This document shows positions 1-9,440 of a stretch of DNA of 64,000 bases, in pieces. The notes beneath the pieces were generated by a model. That model saw only the letters and a list, made by a program, of their open reading frames with translations, was not told where the DNA came from and did no database searches. Position 1 is the stretch's first letter, and each line of letters begins with the position of its first letter. The position numbers and the translations under genes are program-made. The stretch comes from Pleurocapsales cyanobacterium LEGE 06147 (GTDB lineage: Bacteria > Cyanobacteriota > Cyanobacteriia > Cyanobacteriales > Xenococcaceae). The stretch is taken from assembly GCA_015207585.1 (NCBI GenBank), contig JADEWQ010000001.1, positions 62,001-126,000 of the forward strand. Reading direction: 5' to 3'.

Positions 1-2
1 GT

Positions 3-752
3 CACGAATCCAATAACCCATGCCATGGCAAAGCTCCAGACAAATTGGTACCAATGTAAAGGGGTTTTTACTGCCCAAAAGAAGTTTATCAGAAATGCTA
101 TAGATAGTCCAAAAAAAATAAATATGATTGTATAAAGAAGAACTGATACTAAAATTCGACCAATATTAAAATAATTTAAACGGGATTTTAGCCAACCCTG
201 AATGGGCAATAAAAAATAAGCAGCAATTCCTAAGATTAAAACTACAGGAACAGTTATAAGTAAAACTACAATAATTCTAGTTAAATTTATACTTGATAAA
301 ACAAATAAAATATTATCTCCAAAAATATTACTAAATAGAAATCCAGTTACAGCAACAGCCAGTCCTGTTATAGCAATAATAAGTGTTTCTACCCCTGTAC
401 TTAGGATGATTGCTTCTGTAGGTATTCCATATTGACGTCCCAAAATTAAGCGACCAGCATAGTGAAAGATATTTCCAGGCAAGTACTTTCCTATTTGAGA
501 TTTTCCGATAATAATATATGCTTGTTTGAAGGGAATTTTAATATCTCCTCCTCTAATCAATATTTGCCAAGCTACACTGATGATTGCTGTTACACCAGCA
601 CAGAAAAACGTGGCTACGACCAAACCTATAACTGCTTTATAATTAAAATTAAAACTAGGTATACTTTTAAAATTAGTGACAAGACTAGAAGCCAGAAATA
701 GTAAAGATACAGTAACGAAAAAGTAGCCAATAAAACTAATAGTTTTTTTCAC
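3..752 (-). CDS. Flippase-like polytopic membrane protein (LPG-synthase TM / UPF0104 family), 3' end cut by window
   Basis: The reverse strand is open for 250 codons from a GTG at 752 to the window edge; an in-frame TGA just upstream (762-764) leaves little choice of start. The product is very hydrophobic, with several membrane spans. It carries SQIGKYLPGNIFHYAGR, the typical signature of the lysylphosphatidylglycerol-synthase transmembrane domain/AglD-like family. No soluble catalytic domain is visible in this part. Members next to polyprenyl-phosphate GT2 genes are usually thought to move or support lipid-linked sugars; that role is inferred here from the two neighbouring genes (799-4243). 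The C-terminus lies outside the window. Confidence 0.75.
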   Translation of the reverse strand, partial: MKKTISFIGYFFVTVSLLFLASSLVTNFKSIPSFNFNYKAVIGLVVATFFCAGVTAIISVAWQILIRGGDIKIPFKQAYIIIGKSQIGKYLPGNIFHYAGRLILGRQYGIPTEAIILSTGVETLIIAITGLAVAVTGFLFSNIFGDNILFVLSSINLTRIIVVLLITVPVVLILGIAAYFLLPIQGWLKSRLNYFNIGRILVSVLLYTIIFIFFGLSIAFLINFFWAVKTPLHWYQFVWSFAMAWVIGFV

Positions 753-798
753 TATTAAAATTCATCTTCAATAATTAAGTTTTTTTCAGGACTTATAT

Positions 799-1776
799 TT
801 ACTTATATATCTGCGATCGCTCCTCAATAGCTTTAAGTATCTCTTCCAATTTCTGAACGCGCCAGTTTAATTTTTCTAGTAATTTTCTATTAATAGAAAT
901 TATATCTGCTATTAGTCCAAAGATAATTATTAAAAAACCTATTCCTAATAGAATAGCTGCTAAGATAAGAGATTGGATTTTTCCTTGACCCTCACCTATT
1001 AAATAGAAATATAAAAAACGCAAGTTTATTAGGATTCCAAAACCAACTAAAATTGTTCCTAAACTAACAAAAAATCTAAAAGGTTTATAAGCTACGAAGA
1101 TACGGATAATAGTGAGAGCTGAACGTTTTAAATAGCTTGGTATACTTTTGACTAAACGCGATGGACGAGTCTGCTTATTAACGCGTACTGGGACAGAAGT
1201 AATCGCAATTCCATTTTGACCTGCTTGAATAATAGTTTCTAACGTATAGGTATAGTCATTAAATACATTGAGTTGCATAGCTACATTCCGAGTCATTGCT
1301 CGGAATCCACTAGGGGCATCAAGGGTATCAGTATTACTAACTAGACGTACTACCCAGCTACCTAATTTTTGTAAAAGTTTTTTAGTCGGGGAAAAATGAT
1401 TAATTCTTTTAATTGGTCGTGCCCCAATCACCATCTCCGCTTTTCCTTTCAAAATTGGCTCAATGAGCTTTGGGATATCATCAGCACAATACTGGTTGTC
1501 TGCATCTGTGTTAACGATGATATCTGCTCCTGCAGCAACGCAAGCTTCTAATCCGGCGACAAACGCTTTGGCTAGCCCAAGGTTTCTGGGAAATCGGATG
1601 ATATGGTCAACTTGGTAAGCCTTCGCTATCTCAACTGTTCTGTCAGTACTTCCATCATCAACGATCAACCACTCTACTGTGTCAACACCAGGAAGCTGGC
1701 GCGGTAAGTCAGAAAGAGTAATACCAAGGGTTTTTTCTTCGTTGTAGCAAGGTATTTGAATGATTAGCTTAGTCAA
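799..1776 (-). CDS. Membrane-anchored family 2 glycosyltransferase (polyprenyl-phosphate hexose synthase type)
   Basis: 325 aa. The GT-A fold starts at the N-terminus with IPCYNEE, DDGST (about 40-44) and the metal-binding DAD (91-93). Two hydrophobic segments follow at about 235-260 and 275-300, the layout of GtrB/DPM1-like enzymes. These transfer a sugar from a nucleotide sugar to undecaprenyl phosphate on the cytoplasmic face; the particular sugar cannot be read from sequence. It starts 13 bp downstream of the 817-aa membrane protein gene and is followed by the flippase-like gene. The three probably form a charge-flip-transfer module for a lipid-linked sugar. Confidence 0.85.
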   Translation of the reverse strand: MTKLIIQIPCYNEEKTLGITLSDLPRQLPGVDTVEWLIVDDGSTDRTVEIAKAYQVDHIIRFPRNLGLAKAFVAGLEACVAAGADIIVNTDADNQYCADDIPKLIEPILKGKAEMVIGARPIKRINHFSPTKKLLQKLGSWVVRLVSNTDTLDAPSGFRAMTRNVAMQLNVFNDYTYTLETIIQAGQNGIAITSVPVRVNKQTRPSRLVKSIPSYLKRSALTIIRIFVAYKPFRFFVSLGTILVGFGILINLRFLYFYLIGEGQGKIQSLILAAILLGIGFLIIIFGLIADIISINRKLLEKLNWRVQKLEEILKAIEERSQIYK

Positions 1777-1789
1777 TAAGCCACCTCAT

Positions 1790-4243
1790 TTAATATTTAT
1801 TTGAGTCATTATATAGCTTTTCCAAGACTATTCTGTGCAGAGTCAGTTTAATATCTGAATTAACATAGAGACGATATTCTAAATCCTTGACTGGCTTGTC
1901 TAGAGAAAAACTAATTTTTGCCACAGTTCCCTGTAACCCAAGGGTTTTTTCCCCAAGAATTAAAGGCTTTTGTTTAATCGAGGTTGAACCTTTGTCACTT
2001 GTTACATCTACAAAACCATAATTTCCCTCACTACTTACTTCAGAAAAAGTACCATACCAAGATACGCTATACTTACCTGCTGGTAAATCTATATGGGGTC
2101 CAAACTGAACAAACCCTTTATTTCCTTGAGTTTCTAGTATTCCTTGTTCTATGTCTCGCTTTGCTATTTGAGTTCCAAAGTACTCGGATGAAGCGGGCAA
2201 ATCTATGGTGAAGCTTTTCCCACTATTTTTATTTTCCACAGGAGATATAATGCTGATGTCATAGCATCTGTCGTACACTTTATTGGGTTTAATCTTTTCT
2301 ACTTTTTGAAGAAAAGGTCCGCATATTTCATGGTATCCTTCAATTTGCCGTTTTCCTGGATTTTTAAATAGTCCATCTAGGATGATATAGAAATCATCAA
2401 AATATCCATCATTTTGAAGCAACAAAGGATCTATATTGTTAACTATTACTGTTTCCTTGCTATAAATGTAAGTTAATACTGAGGCAATTTCAGGATTAGA
2501 AGTTAAGTAGATTTGCTGAGAGGGTAATTGTTCAACCAATTCTTTGTAAGCATTCAAGTAATCTCCTAACATGGCTTTGAAAAGATATGGTCTTGCAAAA
2601 CTAACAGCAGAAGATAGATAAATTAAAAAAATAGCAGTGGCTATTCCTAAAGTTGTTAAGCGTAGTAATTTCTTGTATTTAACAGAAGAAGCTAATACAT
2701 ATAGATAAAAAATGGCATAAGTAGAAAATAAGATTAGAGAAGGAATTACTTGGGGCACCCAACGACGAGATGCCCATATGTGATCCGGTGTAATACTAGG
2801 TTTCCAAGTATAGATAAAGACTGTGACTCCCGCTAGAAAAAGCATGGGCAGCCATTTATTCCGTTCTTTTGGCTGAAGAATTACTAAGCTAGATCCGATC
2901 GCGAAGAGGATAAATGATAAAGGAGTAACGTACCAACCTAATTCCCGCAATGCACGAGCATCAAAACTATCAAATAAAAAAGGTCTTATTAGATAGGCAA
3001 ATAGAAGCCATAGGGTAATAGCGATCGTAGCAGCTAACGCGAACACGAACAGGTTATGAGAAGTTAATTTGGCTTTTTGTAGTTTTGGATAAGGTATTAA
3101 CAATATCGCCAAAGATAAAATAATTGAAAAATAATTAATAAAAATTAAGCCTTTCAAACTTCCCAAGATCCATAAATCGTATATATAAGGATAGCTCCAT
3201 AAGTAGCCATCAAGAAAACCAACTGTGCTTGTTACCAAATATCCTAGTACTGAAAATAAGGCTATCTTTTGAGACTTTTTATCTCTAGCTACGATTCCTG
3301 AATAAATAGCAAAGCCGACGATTACTAGAACATTAAAGGCAGAGTCTATACGATTTAGCACGCCAACGCCTAGGATTAGACCAGCTAAAATACCCCATCC
3401 TATAGAATTTCGCTCCTTGGCAATTACAAGTAAGTAAAAGCCAAAGAAAAGAATAGTTAATGCCAGCATCTCTGTCAGGGTAATGCGAACATTCCAGACA
3501 ACAGCTGGATTTATACCTAGTGCTATAGTTGCCAACCATGCGGGCCAAAATGGCATCAAGTAACGACCTACCATAAAAAATGACCAGAGTCCCATGACCG
3601 AAATCAAGGCATTGGCACGCACAACTCCTTCTATACCCCAAAAAGCAGAAAAATTAGCTGCAAAAGCAGGAAATAATTGCATAAATTGAGGTATTAGTGT
3701 TCCGGGATCTTCACTTAGTCCTCGTACAAAAGCACTGTAAATTCCTGGATAACCTAATTGAATGACTTCACCATATTGCTTATATAACTGCCCTAAGAAT
3801 GGTAAATCTAGATTGAGACCACCTGTCTTGGCAATATAACCAGAGAAGATAAGATATAAACCAGGATCTCTAACACCTAACATGTAATAAGTGGGATAGG
3901 CAGCATAAATTACACCAAAGAAAAATAGGACAGCAAATAAAAGTAACGTTTGTAATAAGTCACTTTTAGTATTAGTTTTGTTTTTACTCTTCAGTTCTTT
4001 GTTGGCAATTTTTCTAGAGCTGATTAAGTAGATGAAAGCAGAAATACAAAAAAATATAATAGTAATAAGCCAAGGAGAATAGTTTCCAACTCTAACAAGG
4101 ACTAAACTAACAATAGCAAGCAGCAAAAATGTAAATATAGATGATAAAAACCAACTACTTTGAAAAAATCCCTGTTTCAATAAGTAAAACCGCAAATTAC
4201 ATAATATTAAAATAATTGAACCCAGGAAAAATGCTAGCGTCAT
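1790..4243 (-). CDS. Large polytopic membrane protein, GT-C (ArnT/PMT-like) glycosyltransferase candidate
   Basis: 817 aa. About a dozen membrane spans fill the first ~560 residues and a soluble, probably periplasmic, beta-rich region fills the last ~250. The first large loop carries VRDPGLY (Asp126), placed like the catalytic acidic residue of GT-C transferases that use polyprenyl-phosphate sugars. I infer that it takes the sugar made by the adjacent GT2 enzyme and adds it to an acceptor outside the cytoplasm. The acceptor is unknown and the family assignment is general. It lies 95 bp downstream of the DUF4214-methyltransferase gene, so it may share its transcript. Confidence 0.65.
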   Translation of the reverse strand: MTLAFFLGSIILILCNLRFYLLKQGFFQSSWFLSSIFTFLLLAIVSLVLVRVGNYSPWLITIIFFCISAFIYLISSRKIANKELKSKNKTNTKSDLLQTLLLFAVLFFFGVIYAAYPTYYMLGVRDPGLYLIFSGYIAKTGGLNLDLPFLGQLYKQYGEVIQLGYPGIYSAFVRGLSEDPGTLIPQFMQLFPAFAANFSAFWGIEGVVRANALISVMGLWSFFMVGRYLMPFWPAWLATIALGINPAVVWNVRITLTEMLALTILFFGFYLLVIAKERNSIGWGILAGLILGVGVLNRIDSAFNVLVIVGFAIYSGIVARDKKSQKIALFSVLGYLVTSTVGFLDGYLWSYPYIYDLWILGSLKGLIFINYFSIILSLAILLIPYPKLQKAKLTSHNLFVFALAATIAITLWLLFAYLIRPFLFDSFDARALRELGWYVTPLSFILFAIGSSLVILQPKERNKWLPMLFLAGVTVFIYTWKPSITPDHIWASRRWVPQVIPSLILFSTYAIFYLYVLASSVKYKKLLRLTTLGIATAIFLIYLSSAVSFARPYLFKAMLGDYLNAYKELVEQLPSQQIYLTSNPEIASVLTYIYSKETVIVNNIDPLLLQNDGYFDDFYIILDGLFKNPGKRQIEGYHEICGPFLQKVEKIKPNKVYDRCYDISIISPVENKNSGKSFTIDLPASSEYFGTQIAKRDIEQGILETQGNKGFVQFGPHIDLPAGKYSVSWYGTFSEVSSEGNYGFVDVTSDKGSTSIKQKPLILGEKTLGLQGTVAKISFSLDKPVKDLEYRLYVNSDIKLTLHRIVLEKLYNDSNKY

Positions 4244-4338
4244 TGCCTTTATTTTAGGTTGTTACTCAAAGTTTATTTTATATAATCTATAGCACTGAAC
4301 TATAAAAGTAACTCGCGTAAAATTAAATTGGAAAAGTT

Positions 4339-5469
4339 TTAAATTTTGGGTTTAGTTGAATTTATGCGTTCTATGATTGATTCATTTTTTTGTGCATTCT
4401 GATTTTTAGAAAAAACATAATATGACTTTCTGGCTATGGAGATTTGGTTCATGTAAGTATCATACTTTTCGTGAAGTGCTTTCTCAATATCTATCTGTCG
4501 ATGAAAATTATGTTGTTCAAATTGTTTCACCCACCATTGAGAATCAGCCCAAATCAGATGACCGTGCATTGGATACCCATCTTTATCGACATGAAGCTTT
4601 GAAAAGTTTTTTCCCCGATCTATATCTTCCTGCCAATCTTGAATATAAACAGGAAAAATTGTTCCAAAAACTAAATCTTCACCAAAAGCTGGAATATTAC
4701 AAAATAAATAACCGCCCTCACTCATTATTTTGTAAATTTTAGCAAGATAATCGTGAAGCTTATTAATATTCAAATGTTCAAAAATATCTAAGCCAAAAAC
4801 TAAATCATATTTTTTTGTAAATTCTAATTCTAATAAATCTCCTTTATAAATATTATTTTTTATTTGAGGAAAAGCTTTGTTTATAGCCAGTCGACTGATT
4901 TCAACTCCTTCACAAAATATATTAAGCTCATGAAGGCACTGTAGAATTGCACCATTAGCACAACCTATTTCTAAAGCTATATCAGGTTTAAAAACTGACA
5001 TGATTTCTGCCATTATTCTTTTATCTATATCGATATCAAAACTCCATACTCCAGGTTTTTCATAGTAACCATGTTCTAAAATCATTCTTTCTAGCCAATC
5101 AAAATCTTCTGGATTTTTTGCATCAAATACTAAGATTTGGTTTGTATTTGAAATATCATTTAATAAATGATATTTAGATGGCTGTAACTCTTTTAAATTT
5201 TGGATTGAATAATTTTCAAGTAAAATTTTATTAATAAATTCATTCGATTTAACGAGGCTTATTAGCACATCTGTTCGGCTATATCCAGAATTTAGAAGTT
5301 TTGTGTAACTGTTCAACCCATTTACATCTATATCTCGACCAAGAATTTCTTTATAAGCCTTTTTCAAAAAACTTCGATCGGATTCAAATTTTTCATGATT
5401 ACGATTATTATTAATTTTTGTTTTTATGACTTGTTTTAAAGTAAAAAATAAATTATTTATATAATTCAT
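4339..5469 (-). CDS. DUF4214 - class I SAM methyltransferase fusion
   Basis: 376 aa. Residues about 32-82 form a DUF4214 module (KAYKEILGRDIDVNGLNSY then LVKSNEF), a helical domain otherwise found in secreted or repeat proteins. A Rossmann methyltransferase follows with SAM motif ALEIGCANG (about 165-173) and a DLVFGLDIFEHL-type motif. It probably methylates a sugar or glycan intermediate. Its start overlaps the end of the upstream glycosyltransferase gene by 17 bp, which points to translational coupling and a shared pathway with the Wzm/Wzt operon. What DUF4214 does on a cytoplasmic methyltransferase is not known to me; glycan or partner binding is a guess. Confidence 0.75.
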   Translation of the reverse strand: MNYINNLFFTLKQVIKTKINNNRNHEKFESDRSFLKKAYKEILGRDIDVNGLNSYTKLLNSGYSRTDVLISLVKSNEFINKILLENYSIQNLKELQPSKYHLLNDISNTNQILVFDAKNPEDFDWLERMILEHGYYEKPGVWSFDIDIDKRIMAEIMSVFKPDIALEIGCANGAILQCLHELNIFCEGVEISRLAINKAFPQIKNNIYKGDLLELEFTKKYDLVFGLDIFEHLNINKLHDYLAKIYKIMSEGGYLFCNIPAFGEDLVFGTIFPVYIQDWQEDIDRGKNFSKLHVDKDGYPMHGHLIWADSQWWVKQFEQHNFHRQIDIEKALHEKYDTYMNQISIARKSYYVFSKNQNAQKNESIIERINSTKPKI

Positions 5470-7801
5470 TGTGCAGTGTTTTCTCCATCATGAGAATTAA
5501 ATTATCTAACTTTTGAATTACTGCCGTAGTAAAAAAAGTTTCTCGTCTTTTTCGCTGTGCAGATATTACCTTTGACTTTAATGATTCATCTTTTACCAAC
5601 AACTTTGCTAATGCTGCAACCTTAACTAAATCATTTTTGGTATTAAACATCAAACCCGCTTCACCTAATGTTTCTGGCACGGCAGTGCTTTTATAAGCCA
5701 AAACAGGAACATCAAACCACATAGCCTCAACCAGTGGTACACAAAAACCTTCATGCTCGCTCATTGACCATAAAAGGTGTGCAGTCCGATAATATGCTAA
5801 TAGTTGGGTATCGTTTACCTGACCGGCAAGCATGACAAAATCTGCCAAATTTAACTTTTGAATAGTATTTATCAGGTGATGATAATAAGGATCGCCAGAC
5901 TCACCAGCTCCTACTAAAATTAGTCGCGCCTGCAGATCCATTGTGAGGTAATGGGCAAAAGCTTCTAACAAATCATCTTGACATTTATTTGGTGCTAAAC
6001 GACCTACAAATAACAGATTTGTTTTGCCATCTTGGAGTTGTCGCATTAATTCAGCATCCGCAGACATATCCCATTTACTAGGGTCTACAGCTATTGGTAA
6101 TACGCCAGGGTTACGAAATCCAGATGCTATAAGATCGGAAGCATTATAAGCAGAATCTCCAACTGAGAGAGGAAAATGCTGGGCTAGTTGAGGTAGTTCT
6201 GCCCGACCTTTTTCTAAAATCTTGGCAAATTCCGGTCGATAAGGTAAAAAAAACTCAGCTGGGGTAATGTTGTGATAAATTAAGCATTTAGTATTGGGAT
6301 GGGCGATCGCATAGTCTGTAAGTTCAGTACCAATTGAATGATGATAGATTAGACCTGCTTTATGACTAATAGCATTGGGTTGAAATAACTTAACTTCACG
6401 AGCAACACGCTCATCTAAATAGCGAACAAAAATATCTGATTTATAACCGCATTTACGTAAATAATTTCTGATGGTTAAGGCATGATTGGAAATAGCATCC
6501 CCATAAGCAAGATTAGGCAGTAGTTGATGAATTTCTTTTAGTTTTCCCAAGCTAGGCTCGATCGTTACTGCTGTTGATTGTTGAGATAAGCCTAATACAG
6601 CTTCGTAACGTTCCATAATTTTATCCCATACGGCATTTTCTTTGGCATAACTGTGACCATTTATTCCGTATGCTATTAGTGCTGTTTCTTCTATGCGCTC
6701 GACTTGAGCGAATAATTCGGTCCATTCAATTTCTGTTTCTGCTAGCCAACCACCTTTCGCAGACTCGACGGCCATTGCAGTAGCCAAACAATTTCGATGA
6801 GCGGCAACAGGCTTATTATAGAACCACGCTTCCATGATGACGCGGGAATAACTTTCATTTTGACTCGGTTGAAATAAAGCCAAACAGTTAGCTAATAAGG
6901 CTGCTTTTTCAATTTCTGTAACTAAACCTAGATCGACTAATCCCTCTATAGGTTTAAGAAAGGGTGGATTGCCAGGACCGACAATAACTAGCTTTAGATT
7001 AGAGTGTGGATGTTTTTGTTTAAAAGCAGTATAAGCCCTAATTAATAAATCGGTATTTTTTGTTGAATCTCGGCGACCCAAGCAAAGAATAAACCGTTCT
7101 TGTGTTACTTGGAAGTCTTTAATTTGGAGAATTTCTTTATTGTGGTAGTTATAATCAACTTCTACTCCTGCACCTGCTACGAGGCTTTTAATAATAATCC
7201 CAGGACCATATAACTGTCTGGCTAGTTGAGCTTCCCCTTCACTTATAAACAATAACCCTTTTGCTGAGTGGAAAATATTAGCAACCTGAGGTAAATAGGC
7301 ATAAGCTTCATCGTGTAGACAAGGCTGTAGAAATGCACGATTAGAAACAATTGGCAAACCCTTCAGAATAATTCCATAAAGATAGGGAAGAAATATAAAT
7401 GCTTGATAATGTTCTTGATGTTTTTTTAGATAATTCAGTAAATCAGTCGAATTAATATTTTCATTACAAAAAATAGTTGCATCTTCTAAACTAACCGGGC
7501 TAACTCCTGGTTTTAAGACTGAAGGTGGTAAGCTCAATATTAAAGAATTAATGCGATCGAACTTAGGGCGATCGCGATTATCAACTTTAAAGCGACGAAT
7601 CTTTATACCATCTTCTTGGCTCAATCCAGGTTTAAAATGATTGACAGACCAATCATCCTGAAAAGCACGACAACAAGTGGTTAAAACCTCAACGTGATGT
7701 CTTCGCTGTGCTAGACGAGTGGCTACTTGCCATGCTTGCTGTTCGGCTCCTCCTTTTAAATTTTTACCAAACCAGGGAGTAACTATAGCTATAGACTTCA
7801 T
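5453..7801 (-). CDS. Tandem two-domain GT4 glycosyltransferase
   Basis: 782 aa, about twice the usual GT4 length. The N-terminal GT-B enzyme (about 1-405) opens with TPWFGKNLKGGAEQQAW and has an ESYSRVIMEAW donor-site motif. The second (about 425-775) opens with LAYGDAISNHA and has EGFCVPLVEAMW. Both E-x7-E donor motifs look intact, so both halves may be active and add successive sugars. The start overlaps the stop of the coiled-coil methyltransferase gene by 4 bp and its own end overlaps the next gene by 17 bp, placing it firmly in the Wzm-Wzt operon. Substrates cannot be inferred. Confidence 0.85.
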   Translation of the reverse strand: MKSIAIVTPWFGKNLKGGAEQQAWQVATRLAQRRHHVEVLTTCCRAFQDDWSVNHFKPGLSQEDGIKIRRFKVDNRDRPKFDRINSLILSLPPSVLKPGVSPVSLEDATIFCNENINSTDLLNYLKKHQEHYQAFIFLPYLYGIILKGLPIVSNRAFLQPCLHDEAYAYLPQVANIFHSAKGLLFISEGEAQLARQLYGPGIIIKSLVAGAGVEVDYNYHNKEILQIKDFQVTQERFILCLGRRDSTKNTDLLIRAYTAFKQKHPHSNLKLVIVGPGNPPFLKPIEGLVDLGLVTEIEKAALLANCLALFQPSQNESYSRVIMEAWFYNKPVAAHRNCLATAMAVESAKGGWLAETEIEWTELFAQVERIEETALIAYGINGHSYAKENAVWDKIMERYEAVLGLSQQSTAVTIEPSLGKLKEIHQLLPNLAYGDAISNHALTIRNYLRKCGYKSDIFVRYLDERVAREVKLFQPNAISHKAGLIYHHSIGTELTDYAIAHPNTKCLIYHNITPAEFFLPYRPEFAKILEKGRAELPQLAQHFPLSVGDSAYNASDLIASGFRNPGVLPIAVDPSKWDMSADAELMRQLQDGKTNLLFVGRLAPNKCQDDLLEAFAHYLTMDLQARLILVGAGESGDPYYHHLINTIQKLNLADFVMLAGQVNDTQLLAYYRTAHLLWSMSEHEGFCVPLVEAMWFDVPVLAYKSTAVPETLGEAGLMFNTKNDLVKVAALAKLLVKDESLKSKVISAQRKRRETFFTTAVIQKLDNLILMMEKTLHNELYK

Positions 7802-9432
7802 TTCTTATATCCAACTACTGCATAATCACGAGGACCAAAAAACCAGTTATTAAGAGTTTGCTTGACTAAATCATCTCGAGCAAACGGACTGTTCTCTACT
7901 GGATTTAAATACAATAGTTGAACATCTAACAAACCTTGATATTTCAGACAAAATTGTATTGTTTCAGGAAAAATGGGATTGTTATGAGTTAAATCTGAAT
8001 AAAAATTGCAAGCTCCAACTACTAAGTTCTTGGGATTTGGCGTTTCAAAAATAGCCATTCCTCCTGGTTGCAATACTCTAAATACTTCTTCTATTAACTT
8101 GATTAACACCGGAAATTGCAAATGCTCGATAATGTGAAAACCCGTAACTGCACCCAAACTAGCGTCTGCTAAAGATTGTAAGTAAGCAATAACATCAGCT
8201 TCGAGTACATCAAGTTTTTTAGTTGAACATCGCTCCAGCATGACCCTGTTATTATCTATACCTTTCGCTGTGTATCCAGACTCTTTCAGCAACTCAAGCC
8301 ACTCACCTCTACCACAACCCACATCTAAAATTGGCGATTCAGGCTTGCCTATCTCTGCTTGCTCGATCAATGGCAAATAAACTTTTAACCGATTGAGAAT
8401 ATCTTCACGACTTCCTCGAAACTCGTCTTCAAAAGCGGCATAAAAAGCATCAAGTGCGTGTTTATCTTCATTAATAAAGGTTTGTAATTGCTCGCGATCG
8501 AACGGTTCTGGTAAGCGTTTTCGTGCCTCTTCTAAAAATAAAGCAATCAAACGCTTCTGCTGAATGAGATCGTTTATAAGGTAACTATTATTGGTCAGGT
8601 AATTTTCAGACAGCTTTTGTATATGGCTATTTATGCTACCTAAGCTTTCATCTACTGCATGAGTGCGATGTTCTAGTGCTCCAAGTCGTTGCTCTACGCT
8701 GTTGGCGAGTCGTTCGTCTACTGCATGAGTGCGATGTTCTAGTGCTCCGAGTCGTTGCTCTACGCTGTTGGCGAGTCGTTCGTCTACTGCATGAGTGCGA
8801 TGTTCTAGTGCTCCGAATCGTTGCTCTACGCTGTTGGCGAGTCGTTCGTCTACTGCATGAGTGCGATGCTCTAATGCTCTCAGGCGTTCATCCATGTTTG
8901 TTGCGAGCGACTCTAGTTGTTCGTCTATTACTTGAGTATGATTTTCTAACGCCCTCAGACGTTCATCAACGCTTTGGGTGCGGCTAGCAACATTTCCCAA
9001 ACGTTCATCAACGCTTTGGGTACGGCTAGCAACATTTCCCAAACGCTTATCTAGTTGCGATCGCAATACTTCTATTTCTGTAATTAATTGGCGATTAATA
9101 CTTATAGATTGCTTAAAAGCACTGGTTAAATTGTAGTTTACTTCTCTTTGATCTCTAAAAAGTAAATTAAATGTTTTTAAAATAAATTTTTCTAGCTTTT
9201 CTGCTAATGGTAACTTGTAATATTTTGCAGGTAGCTTAGTACGAGTCAAACTGCGAGACTCCGCATTTTTAAGTAAAGCCTCAATCTGGTTAAGATGATT
9301 ACTGAGTGAGGAAATTGACAAAGATGACTTTGTTTGAGATGGTCGATAATCTGTTTTGCGTTTAGCAACTTCTTCCCTAATTTTCTCCATTAATTCATCG
9401 ACGTTGATTTCCGGATTATTTGATTCAATCAT
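7798..9432 (-). CDS. Methyltransferase with N-terminal coiled-coil repeats (WbdD-like chain terminator candidate)
   Basis: 544 aa. The N-terminus has the NVDELMEKIREEV motif common in O-antigen-cluster proteins. Residues about 128-265 are a repetitive coiled coil: two 14-residue units (129-156), then three and a half 22-residue units beginning ALEHRTHAVDERL (187-262). The SAM domain follows (ILDVGCGRGEW, about 368-378; FHIIEHL; FETPNP). It ends 8 bp before the next start and directly follows wzt. In E. coli O9a, WbdD methylates the growing end of the glycan and its coiled coil acts as a length ruler; the same role here is inferred from architecture and context. Domain order is reversed relative to WbdD and no kinase domain is seen. 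Confidence 0.8.
   Translation of the reverse strand: MIESNNPEINVDELMEKIREEVAKRKTDYRPSQTKSSLSISSLSNHLNQIEALLKNAESRSLTRTKLPAKYYKLPLAEKLEKFILKTFNLLFRDQREVNYNLTSAFKQSISINRQLITEIEVLRSQLDKRLGNVASRTQSVDERLGNVASRTQSVDERLRALENHTQVIDEQLESLATNMDERLRALEHRTHAVDERLANSVEQRFGALEHRTHAVDERLANSVEQRLGALEHRTHAVDERLANSVEQRLGALEHRTHAVDESLGSINSHIQKLSENYLTNNSYLINDLIQQKRLIALFLEEARKRLPEPFDREQLQTFINEDKHALDAFYAAFEDEFRGSREDILNRLKVYLPLIEQAEIGKPESPILDVGCGRGEWLELLKESGYTAKGIDNNRVMLERCSTKKLDVLEADVIAYLQSLADASLGAVTGFHIIEHLQFPVLIKLIEEVFRVLQPGGMAIFETPNPKNLVVGACNFYSDLTHNNPIFPETIQFCLKYQGLLDVQLLYLNPVENSPFARDDLVKQTLNNWFFGPRDYAVVGYKK
8647..8874 (-). repeat. 66-bp coding tandem repeat, about 3.5 copies
   Basis: Near-identical 66-bp units encode 22 residues each in the coiled coil of the methyltransferase. 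The copies match at nucleotide level, including synonymous positions, so duplication is recent. Twenty-two residues equal two hendecads, which would suit a coiled coil with little supercoiling. A change in copy number keeps the reading frame. Confidence 0.9.
8965..9048 (-). repeat. 42-bp coding tandem repeat, 2 copies
   Basis: Two adjacent 42-bp units encode RLGNVASRTQSVDE-type 14-residue blocks (two heptads). They lie just N-terminal to the 22-residue repeats of the same protein, so the rod grew by at least two independent duplications. Confidence 0.85.
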
Positions 9433-9440
9433 ATTTTCTT

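Noticed and set aside
8676-8987. Plus-strand 103-codon repetitive frame
   Set aside because: It is the complement of the coiled-coil repeat of the methyltransferase; repetition alone makes it look like a protein.
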